NCBI GenBank assembly: GCA_002841945.1
Contig: PHBI01000023.1
Span: forward strand, 1-48,407
Length of the DNA: 48,407 bases
DNA from: Deltaproteobacteria bacterium HGW-Deltaproteobacteria-14
Lineage (GTDB): Bacteria > Myxococcota_A > UBA9042 > PHBI01
Direction: 5' to 3'
Both the position numbers and the translations under genes were made by a program. Below, one piece after another: positions 23,715-31,351 of this stretch. Positions within the stretch are counted from its first letter, which is position 1, and each line of letters begins with the position of its first letter. The notes below the pieces were generated by a model. The model worked only from the letters and a program-made list of their open reading frames with translations, had not been told where the DNA came from and made no database searches.

Positions 23715-23818
23715 GGTTCCTTCCGTGTGCGCGGGCCAGCGTTCACCCAGCACGCCGGGGTGTGTGCTCGAGGGTCGCTCCTCCGCAGCTTCTCATCTCG
23801 TGCGTTGGCGCGCTCCCC

Positions 23819-24529
23819 TCACAACACGACGTGCCGGCCGCCGTGCTCGGCCAACCACGCCTTGCGCTGCTCGTACTCCGGCAGCGCCCTCGCCACGCGC
23901 TGCCAGAACTCCGGCGTGTGGTTCGGCGCGACCAGGTGCGCGAGCTCGTGGACGATGACGTAGTCCACCACCGTCGCGGGCAGCAGGATCGTCGCCCAGT
24001 GGAAGTTCACCCCGCCGGCCTGGCCGCATGAACCCCAGCGGAACCCCAGGTCGCGCACCTCGACGCCCTTGGGCTGCACCCCCATCCGCGCTGACCACCC
24101 CGCCACACGCTTCTGCAACCAGGGGCCGGCGTGCGCCACATACCAGCGAATGAAGTGCTCGCGCCCGTCGCCCGCCACGTCCCGCGTCAGCTTGAAGCGT
24201 CCGGCCTCGAGCTTCAGCGGCACCTCCTGCTCGGCGACCAGCAGCAGGCGGTAGCTCCGCCCCAGGTAGGAGAACCCCTCGCCCGTGACGAACTCCTTGC
24301 CGCCCACGGGCTGCTGGAGCGCCGCCTTCTCGGCGATCTTGGTGTAGAGCCAGAACTTCTTCTCGCGCACGAACGCGGTCATTACGTCGTCGGCGACCTC
24401 CGGCGGGGCCGTGATGACCAGCTCCCCACCCCGGTCTACGGTGATCTCCAGCGTCTTGCGCCGGGCGCTCCTTCGGACCTCGAAGTCGAGGTCGTCCACC
24501 ACCAGATGCTCGTTCGTGACCCCAAACAT
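23819..24529 (-). CDS. YgjP/SprT-like zinc metallopeptidase (DUF45) linked to hsdR
   Basis: 236 residues. HELAH at 194-198 in VDYVIVHELAHLVAPNHTPEFW, with the downstream NHTPEFW providing the third-ligand region, is the signature of the YgjP-like family. The N-terminal half is a beta-rich scaffold (VRRSARRKTLEITVD). The ATG directly follows the hsdR stop (TAG-ATG), so it is the last gene of the type I operon. YgjP-like genes are often found beside hsdR; a role in trimming or controlling the restriction complex has been suggested by this linkage but is inference here. Confidence 0.9.
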   Translation of the reverse strand: MFGVTNEHLVVDDLDFEVRRSARRKTLEITVDRGGELVITAPPEVADDVMTAFVREKKFWLYTKIAEKAALQQPVGGKEFVTGEGFSYLGRSYRLLLVAEQEVPLKLEAGRFKLTRDVAGDGREHFIRWYVAHAGPWLQKRVAGWSARMGVQPKGVEVRDLGFRWGSCGQAGGVNFHWATILLPATVVDYVIVHELAHLVAPNHTPEFWQRVARALPEYEQRKAWLAEHGGRHVVL

Positions 24530-27500
24530 CTAGCCCCGCACCAGCCGGTGGTGATTCGCCTTCGCCAGCTCCATGAGCTTGTCCGCCACGGCGTCGATCC
24601 GCTCGAACGGCAGCGCGTCGGCGTCGTCCAGCGTCCTGAAGAGCCAGCCCCGCAGGTCTTCCCGCGCGACGGCCTTGCTCCAGAACCCGACGATGCCGAT
24701 CTCCTGCTGGACGTGCTCCACCAGCTCGACGGTCAGCGCGCACATGCGCTCGAGGGCGTCGCCCTCCAGCTTGTCCTTGCCCACGGCCTCGTGCTTCAGG
24801 ACGTCGAAGAACGGGGCCTGCGTCTCGGGATCGAGGCCCGTCGTGTCGTCCTTCTTGCGGCCCGCCTTGGCCTCCTCCACGAGCTTCTTCAGGGCCTCGG
24901 CCATCTTGTCCCAGCGGCCCTCGAAGTCCTTCAGGATGCCCTTGAGGCGCTCGGAGAGCTTCTCGTAGTGCGTCGGGTCTTCGTCCAGATGCTTGCGGAT
25001 GTGATAGCGCAGCGCGTGCTCCATCTCGCTGGCCTTCGCCCTCGGCGAGCGCTGCTTGTCCACCTGCTCCTCGAAGTCGTCGGCGGTGATCTCGACCGGC
25101 GGGATCTTGGGGTCGATGCCCAGGCTGATGATGTGGTCGTCGATGAGCTTGCGGACCTTCTCGCCGACCTCCCTGCCGATCAGCCGCTCATTACTCCGGT
25201 AACGGTTCCGCGCCTGCGCCTGGATGTGGGCCAGCGTCTTCGCGTCGTTGACGAACGGCAGGCCCTCTGGCCGAGGGAGCACGAGGTCGAGGGTGGCGAG
25301 GAACTGCTTGAGCTTGACGTGGAGCTCCGCGCGCAGCTTCTCGTCCCGCAGCAGCTCGACACACGCCTCGACGTCCACCGCACCGCCGCACGGGTCGTCG
25401 ATGTCCCGCGACGTGAACACGTCCACGACCCGACGGTGACGGTCCCGCAGCTTGGGGATCTCGTCCTCGAGGCTCTGGAGCGCCCCCTCGACGTCCTCGG
25501 CGGCGTAGGCGGCCAGGGCCTCCTTCAGGTGCCGGGCCACGCCGTAGTAGTCCACCACGACGCCGAAGCCCTTCTCGACCTCGCCCTTGGCGTACGTCCG
25601 GTTCACACGGGCGATGGCCTGGAGCAGCTCCGCCTCCTTGATGGGGCGGTCCAGGTACATGACCTGCTCGACCGGGGCGTCGAACCCGGTCAGCAACATC
25701 GACTTCACCAGCAGGAAGGCCAGCGGGTCCGCCCTGTCGCCGTCGGAGGTGTTCGGGCCGTCCGCGAACAGCGGCATCTTGAACCGGGCGATGCGGGCGT
25801 CGATCTTCGCGCGCGTCGTCCACTCGCCCGCCGGGTCCACGGCGTCGTTGTGCGCGCCCGAGATGACCGGGGCGAACTCCAACGCCTTGATCGTCGGCAG
25901 GAAGCGGTGGGCACGCACCAGGAACGCCTTGTCGCGGTCGAGCTTGTTGATGGCGTCATCGGACAGGGCGAGCAGGCTCGGGTGCAGCCCCTCAATCTCG
26001 GCCGCCAGCTCGTCCCGCGCCTCGCGGAAGGCGTCGTAGTAGCGGATCGTCCCTCGCCGGCTGACGGCCACCACCTGCGCCTTGAACCCGTTGGGCAGGA
26101 TGTTCTCGACGTAGTGCCGCAGCATGTTCTTGGCCTTGGCCGCGATGAGCGCCGTGGCCTCCATGACGTGACCCTTGGTCGCGTACTTCTGCTTGATGAT
26201 CTCCAGCTCTTCGGGCGTGCGGTCCACGAGCATGTCCTCGAAGACCTCGTCGAGCCTGCCCCCGCCCTCGACGGCGGCCCCGGTCGTGCGGCCCTCGTAC
26301 AGGATCCGCACGGTCGCCCCATCCGCCTCGGACTCGCGGATGGTGTAGCGGTCGATGAACTCCCCGAAGATCGCCGCCGTCTGCCCCTTGGCCCGCATGA
26401 TGATGGGCGTCCCGGTGAAGCCGACCTTCACGCAGTTCGGCAGCGCCCGCATCAGGTTCGCATGCGCCGTGTTGGTGTGGCTCCGGTGCGCCTCGTCCAC
26501 CAGCACGAGGATGTCCTCGTCGGTGTTGAGCACCGGCAGCGGCTTCGTCTTCGGCGGCGCCTTCGCCGGCGTGTCCTCGCCGTCGTCGTCGTCGTCCTCG
26601 GTGTCCACCGCGCCCGCGTCAATCAGCTCGCCCCGGTACTTCTGGATCATGGCGAACACGAGGTCGGTGCCCTTCTTCCGCAGCACCTCCTGCAACACCT
26701 CGTAGGACGCGACGGTCTTCGCTCCCCGCACCTCGGCCTTCACGCGGGTCAGCACCTCGCCGGTCAGCGCGGCGGTGTCGGCGAGCTGCTTCTCGAGGTC
26801 GCGCCGGTCGGTGACGACCACGATCTTGAAGCGCCGCAGCGCCGGGTGCGACCGCATCTTGCGGATGAGGAAGACCATCGTGAGGCTCTTCCCCGACCCC
26901 TGCGTGTGCCAGATGATGCCGCCCCGCCGGTCGTGTTCGCCGTCCTGCGCTCGCGTCTTGCCCGTCAGCATCCGCCGCACGGCGAGCTGCACCGCCCGGA
27001 ACTGCTGGTAGCGGCAGACGATCTTGATGGTCCGGCCCCCCGCCTCCATGAACAGCGTGAAGTGCCGCACGATGTCGAGCAGGTGGGCGGGCCGCAGCAT
27101 CCCCGCGACCAACTTCTCCTGCTGGGTCAGCGCCTTGGCCTCCTTACCCAGCTCGGCGGCCACCTCGCCCATCGGCACAGGGCTCGTGTCCTTCCACGCC
27201 AGATAGTGGACCGCCAGCGACGAGAACGTCCCCACCCGCGCTTGCTCGCCGCAGGTGGCGACCACGAACTGCGAGTAGTGAAAGAGCTGCTCGTTGCCCT
27301 CATTGATCTCCACGTCCACCACGCCGAGGCCCCGCCGGCGGTTGGCGTACCGCTGGAGCTGATCGACCGCGTCCTCCAGCGGCGTGGCGATGTACGGACT
27401 CTTGGCCTCGACGACCACCAGCGGGACGCCGTTCACGAACAGCACGACGTCGGGGATGATGTGCTTGTCGGCGTGGCCCGTCGGGCAGGCGACCTTGAGC

Positions 27501-27907
27501 TGATTCACCGCCCGGAAGGTGTTGTTGTCGGGGCGGTCCCAGTCGATGAAGTGGACCGTGCGCCCGCGGCCCTGCTCCCAGCCCTCGACCCCATCGACCA
27601 CGGTGCCCTTGAGCAGCAGCTCGGTGGCCTTCCGGTTGGCCTCCAAGAGCTTCGCCGTCCCGAGGAGCTTGAGCGTGTTGACCGCCTGCGTGATGCGGTC
27701 GTCGTCGAGCCAAGGCGCGCCGTCCGGGTCGAGGTTGATGCGGCGTAGGGCCTTCCGCAGGTCGTCGAGCAAGAGCACGTCGCGGAAGCTCTCGCGGCCG
27801 GTGGCGCTCACGTGGTCGAGGTTGCCCGTCGTGTGCTTCCAGCCCATCCCGACGAGCTGGTCGAGGAAGGGCTGCTCGACGAGCTCGTGCTCCGCCCCGT
27901 GGGTCAT
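24530..27907 (-). CDS. hsdR: Type I restriction enzyme, R subunit
   Basis: 1125 residues. N-terminal nuclease domain with the E167-A-K169 catalytic pair in PLVVVEAKSP; SF2 helicase/translocase with Walker A GSGKS at 337-341, RRDLEKQL, DEAH at 471-474 and FTGTPI; second helicase lobe with FDAPVEQVMYLDRP and QAIARVNRTY; a C-terminal helical region (about 860-1125) that docks on the methylase core. It translocates DNA and cleaves it when HsdM/HsdS find unmethylated target sites. Start overlaps the upstream AlbA_2-family stop by four bases (ATGA). An acidic insertion (DTEDDDDDGEDTPAK) lies just before the DEAH box. Confidence 0.95.
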   Translation of the reverse strand: MTHGAEHELVEQPFLDQLVGMGWKHTTGNLDHVSATGRESFRDVLLLDDLRKALRRINLDPDGAPWLDDDRITQAVNTLKLLGTAKLLEANRKATELLLKGTVVDGVEGWEQGRGRTVHFIDWDRPDNNTFRAVNQLKVACPTGHADKHIIPDVVLFVNGVPLVVVEAKSPYIATPLEDAVDQLQRYANRRRGLGVVDVEINEGNEQLFHYSQFVVATCGEQARVGTFSSLAVHYLAWKDTSPVPMGEVAAELGKEAKALTQQEKLVAGMLRPAHLLDIVRHFTLFMEAGGRTIKIVCRYQQFRAVQLAVRRMLTGKTRAQDGEHDRRGGIIWHTQGSGKSLTMVFLIRKMRSHPALRRFKIVVVTDRRDLEKQLADTAALTGEVLTRVKAEVRGAKTVASYEVLQEVLRKKGTDLVFAMIQKYRGELIDAGAVDTEDDDDDGEDTPAKAPPKTKPLPVLNTDEDILVLVDEAHRSHTNTAHANLMRALPNCVKVGFTGTPIIMRAKGQTAAIFGEFIDRYTIRESEADGATVRILYEGRTTGAAVEGGGRLDEVFEDMLVDRTPEELEIIKQKYATKGHVMEATALIAAKAKNMLRHYVENILPNGFKAQVVAVSRRGTIRYYDAFREARDELAAEIEGLHPSLLALSDDAINKLDRDKAFLVRAHRFLPTIKALEFAPVISGAHNDAVDPAGEWTTRAKIDARIARFKMPLFADGPNTSDGDRADPLAFLLVKSMLLTGFDAPVEQVMYLDRPIKEAELLQAIARVNRTYAKGEVEKGFGVVVDYYGVARHLKEALAAYAAEDVEGALQSLEDEIPKLRDRHRRVVDVFTSRDIDDPCGGAVDVEACVELLRDEKLRAELHVKLKQFLATLDLVLPRPEGLPFVNDAKTLAHIQAQARNRYRSNERLIGREVGEKVRKLIDDHIISLGIDPKIPPVEITADDFEEQVDKQRSPRAKASEMEHALRYHIRKHLDEDPTHYEKLSERLKGILKDFEGRWDKMAEALKKLVEEAKAGRKKDDTTGLDPETQAPFFDVLKHEAVGKDKLEGDALERMCALTVELVEHVQQEIGIVGFWSKAVAREDLRGWLFRTLDDADALPFERIDAVADKLMELAKANHHRLVRG

Positions 27908-29820
27908 GTCGGCGCCTCCTGACCGCGGTCCACTGTTCGATAGGCTTGTCGGGGGTGGTTCGGGCGTTCCGGGTAGCGCAGCTCCAGTCGGCCCTCGCGC
28001 ACGAGCCGCGGCAGGTTGCGCGCCCGGAGGGAGTTCACGGCTCGGCCAACGCCCGCGGCGACGTCCTCACGGGTCAGAAAGCGCCCTCGGCACACCGCGA
28101 GGATCGCGGCGTCGAGGATCTCGCTGCGCACGCGCCCGCTCGCGCGCACCCGCGCGACCGCGGTGTCCCCCTGGGAGGTTGCATCACTCGCGGCGGAAGT
28201 TGCATCACTGTCGTCCGAGGTTGCATCACTCGCGGCCGAGGTTGCATCACTGTCGTCCGAGGTTGCATCACTGTCGACCGATGTGCCGCCGTCGCCAGCG
28301 CCCTCGAACAGCGGCAGAGCGCGCGCCTCTCCGGCGACCGAGTACCAGGCGTCGCTTCGCTCGCCGTGCTTGCCCAGGAGCCCCGCGTCCACGAGTCGCC
28401 GCAGCAGCACGGTGGCGTCCCGCGCGTGGAGGGCGACCAGGTCTCGAAGACGCTGGTTGGTCACGCGCCCCTCTGCCGCGGCCGTGACCACCGCGACTCG
28501 CTCGTCCGCGCCGAGCGACTCGAAGCCCTGGCCGAAGCGCTGGCTCAGCCGCGCCACGACGCCGTCCGGCAGCAGGCTCGCGGTGGTCAGCTCGAGCGTC
28601 GTGATCTCCGGGTCCTCGGACACGCGCAGCGCCGGAGCGCGCCAGCTCTGCTCGCGCCACGCCCGCAGGATCCGCGAGAAGCCAGACCCCGCGGTCTCGC
28701 CAATGCCGATCAGCAGGAACATGCGCTGCAGCGTCCGGTTGCGGCAATCCGAGATACCTCCCTCGCGGATCTGCGCGAGGGAGAGGCGCGGCGTGCCCGG
28801 GTTTCGGAACGTGAAGCCGTCGGGCCGCTTCACCGCCAAGAGCGACGTCGTCGCCTCCCAGTCAGCGTGGATCAGGGCGTTGACGAGGCCCTCCCGGAGC
28901 GCCTCGTGGACGTGCGTGTCGTCGCGCCTCTGGACGCCGCCTGCCAGCGCAAACGGCACCTTGACGTCGGCCGCCAGCTTCACGATGGCCCGCCGGAAGA
29001 AGTCGTAGAGGTTCCCCGACCAGGTCCCGTCCGGGTAGATCCGGTCCACCCACGCGATCGCCCCCTCGTCCTCGCCGCGCTCCTGATAGTCGAGGAAGAA
29101 GTGCGGCAGCTCCGCTCGGATCGCCTCGTAGCCTCCGAACATGAGCAGGCCCGCCAGCGTCAGGCCGTGGCGCCCGCTCTCCCGGTCGGCACCTATCGCG
29201 CCGACCTTGGTGAGGAACGCCTCGTCGTCCAGCGGGAGCCAGGGGTGAGCGGGCTTGGTCGAGCGGAAGACGTTTCGGTAGGCGGCCACCGTCTCGCGGC
29301 TCAGATCGCCGATCGCGAAGCCCTGCAGCACGCGGTCGTCGCGCGAGTCCTGCGTCGACTCGGCGACCATGCGCCGCACGCGGTCGCGGTCGGCGTGGCG
29401 GTCCCCCTCGTGAACCCGCACGAACGTCCCGCTCCACAGGTCGTCGTTGATGTAGACGGGCCGGGAACGGCGCTCGGCACGCGGCACGCGGACCAGCAGG
29501 AAGCGGAGCCCAGCGAGCGCCTCCACGCTGACGTCCGCTCGCGTGAGCACGTTCGCGCTGACCTTCTGGCGATTGTCGAGGGTATCCCAGAGGTCCTTCT
29601 GCACGCGCTCGGGGTCGTCGAGACCCAGCACCTCGAGGCCGTGGTCTCCTCGCTCGCGCACCCCGAGCGCGACCAGCCCCCCTTCGCCGTTGGCCATAGC
29701 GGCGTAGGTCTCCCAGAACGACCGCGGCACGGCGCCCGTTCCATCGCGGCCCTGCGCGGCCTTGGCCTCGAAGTCCCAGCCCTCCCGCAGGATCGAGAGC
29801 TCCTCGAGGGTCATCGCCAT
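27904..29820 (-). CDS. AlbA_2/Schlafen-type nucleic-acid-binding protein with ATPase-like domain, inside the hsd operon
   Basis: 638 residues. AlbA_2 (Schlafen-AlbA) domain about 8-130 with WDFEAKAA and FWETYAAMANGEGGLVALGV; an HATPase_c_4-type region about 290-400 (HEALREGLVNALIHADW, TFRNPGTPRLSL, GIGETAGSGFSRI); a winged-helix region about 430-510; then a Ser/Asp/Ala/Thr heptad linker (28175-28279) and a second winged-helix-like tail (REDVAAGVGRAVNSLRARNLPRLVREGRL). This is the COG2865 class of putative regulators found in defence loci. It sits between hsdS and hsdR and is coupled to hsdR by a four-base overlap. Start chosen at 29820 (MAMTLEELS); longer open sequence upstream overlaps hsdS and is Arg/Pro/Ser-rich noise. 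Confidence 0.88.
   Translation of the reverse strand: MAMTLEELSILREGWDFEAKAAQGRDGTGAVPRSFWETYAAMANGEGGLVALGVRERGDHGLEVLGLDDPERVQKDLWDTLDNRQKVSANVLTRADVSVEALAGLRFLLVRVPRAERRSRPVYINDDLWSGTFVRVHEGDRHADRDRVRRMVAESTQDSRDDRVLQGFAIGDLSRETVAAYRNVFRSTKPAHPWLPLDDEAFLTKVGAIGADRESGRHGLTLAGLLMFGGYEAIRAELPHFFLDYQERGEDEGAIAWVDRIYPDGTWSGNLYDFFRRAIVKLAADVKVPFALAGGVQRRDDTHVHEALREGLVNALIHADWEATTSLLAVKRPDGFTFRNPGTPRLSLAQIREGGISDCRNRTLQRMFLLIGIGETAGSGFSRILRAWREQSWRAPALRVSEDPEITTLELTTASLLPDGVVARLSQRFGQGFESLGADERVAVVTAAAEGRVTNQRLRDLVALHARDATVLLRRLVDAGLLGKHGERSDAWYSVAGEARALPLFEGAGDGGTSVDSDATSDDSDATSAASDATSDDSDATSAASDATSQGDTAVARVRASGRVRSEILDAAILAVCRGRFLTREDVAAGVGRAVNSLRARNLPRLVREGRLELRYPERPNHPRQAYRTVDRGQEAPT
28175..28279 (-). 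repeat. 21-bp in-frame tandem repeat, five units
   Basis: Five contiguous 21-bp units containing the invariant core TTGCATCAC (plus strand). On the coding strand they encode heptads of the form SDATS followed by DD, AA or similar. The length keeps frame, so copy-number change would lengthen or shorten the linker without breaking the protein. Confidence 0.92.
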
Positions 29821-29953
29821 CGGCGCCGCTCCGCCCCCGGCCACGCTTTGGTTTGGCGCAGCCGCAGCCTGGGAGTAGCGGCTGACGCCAGCGAGCGCCC
29901 GGAGGCGTCGGGGCGGACGGGCGGGATGACGCCGTGGATGTCGAAGTCGGGGA

Positions 29954-31351
29954 TCACGGCTTGCCCTCCTCGGAAGCGAACACGCGGACCCTACCGGTGA
30001 GCAGGTCGTCCATGAGGCCGTGCTTGAGGGTGCGGAGCTTGGCGAGCTGCTCGCTCTCTGAATCAACTCGCTGCTCGACGCTCTCCACAGCCGCCACTAC
30101 GCGCTCCTGCTCGTCTGGCTCGGGAAGAACGACCCGGAGCCCCGTCACGTCGCCCTGGTTCACGCTGGCCTGAGCAATGGCGCTCTTTGCGCGACGATGG
30201 AACCAACGTCGAGCCAGGTAGCTCGTCAACCAACGGATGGCAAACCTCGGAACGAGCCGGTCGGTGAGCAGGTGGCACCGCATCATGTTCGACTCGAAGA
30301 TGAGAGGTTCGGGCAACTCCGGCACGAGAGCCGCCTTGCCGACAAAGTCGATGCTGTTGACTCGGTTGACGAGGATGTTCCCAGGCTCCAACCGGTAGGT
30401 CTTCAATTCCTGGTCTGCCAACCGCAGCCGCTTCATGGCCGAGACGGGCGCGAGAACACCGTCGTAGAAGCCGTCGATCCTGACGATGGGCGTGCCGCTG
30501 ACACCGTAGTAGCTGGACGGCTTGTATAGGCCATTCTGCGGTGACCCTGATAGACACTCACCGAACCGGACGACCTCCCACCCCCTCGGAATCCGCCCCA
30601 GGGGCGAGTCCTTGAACTGCTCCGGGTGCCGCTCGGGATCGCGCAACTCGCCGTGCTCGTCGACGCCTCGGATCAGCAAGTCGTTGAGAAGCCCCTGCTT
30701 CATCTGTTCGAGCTTGGCGATGACCCGCTCGGACTTGCGGATGGCCTCGTCGAGGGAGTCGAGGATCTCGGCGATGCGGCGTTGTTCGGGGAGGGGGGGC
30801 AGGAGGCTTTGGAGGTTCTCGAAGACGGGCATGTACACCGTCTTGTGGGTGCTACCACCACCGAGGACGGCCCAAACGGGCTGCATGTGGCGAAACAGGT
30901 GAAGCAAGTACTTGTTGTGAAGGCTCGGACCACAGACGTAGCAGGCAAAGTCCTGGCTCGTCGCCATCCGACGCCCGAGAAGCACGCACTTCCCCACGGT
31001 TGCCGTCCGAGACAACGCCACCGTCCCGGCCGGGAGCAGTCGTGCGGACGAGTTGTTGAGGCCGGCCGAAGTGATCGTCATACTGGTTTCGGTGACAACG
31101 TGTTCTTCGAGGCGCTTGGTGTCGTGGAGGGATAGCCAACGCACGTCTCCTCCCCAATACGCGGGAACCGTGCGAGCAGGCGTGTGACCGCTCTCCAACC
31201 GAGCTACGTCGGGCAACCGGGAAAGTCGCCAGCCCCGAGGCACCGCCGAAACACCAGCGAGCCGGCCGTAGATCCAGCGGTGGATCGAATCGGCCCCCTG
31301 GCTCTCGTTCTCCGCGACGACGCTCGCACTGGCCTGCCTCTCACCCGACAT
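29954..31351 (-). CDS. hsdS: Type I restriction-modification specificity subunit
   Basis: 465 residues. Two target-recognition domains: about 35-190 (opening VPRGWRLSRLPDVARL) and about 255-420 (IPRGWEVVRFGECLSG). Each is followed by a conserved helical spacer: LPEQRRIAEILDSLDEAIRKS in the first case and EQERVVAAVESVEQR in the second. The two domains read the two halves of a bipartite DNA target. Its ATG lies 11 bases inside the end of hsdM, so the two are coupled. The closing KHGLMDDLLTGRVRV is typical. The gene is intact, with no sign of inversion repeats or a second hsdS fragment for phase variation in this window. Confidence 0.94.
   Translation of the reverse strand: MSGERQASASVVAENESQGADSIHRWIYGRLAGVSAVPRGWRLSRLPDVARLESGHTPARTVPAYWGGDVRWLSLHDTKRLEEHVVTETSMTITSAGLNNSSARLLPAGTVALSRTATVGKCVLLGRRMATSQDFACYVCGPSLHNKYLLHLFRHMQPVWAVLGGGSTHKTVYMPVFENLQSLLPPLPEQRRIAEILDSLDEAIRKSERVIAKLEQMKQGLLNDLLIRGVDEHGELRDPERHPEQFKDSPLGRIPRGWEVVRFGECLSGSPQNGLYKPSSYYGVSGTPIVRIDGFYDGVLAPVSAMKRLRLADQELKTYRLEPGNILVNRVNSIDFVGKAALVPELPEPLIFESNMMRCHLLTDRLVPRFAIRWLTSYLARRWFHRRAKSAIAQASVNQGDVTGLRVVLPEPDEQERVVAAVESVEQRVDSESEQLAKLRTLKHGLMDDLLTGRVRVFASEEGKP

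Noticed and set aside
28175..28279. CRISPR-like array
   Set aside because: The units are contiguous with no spacers and lie inside a protein frame; no cas genes are present.
27904..30066. Longer AlbA_2-family protein starting inside hsdS
   Set aside because: The extra 82 residues are Arg/Pro/Ser-rich, overlap hsdS out of frame, and the AlbA_2 domain begins just after the ATG at 29820.
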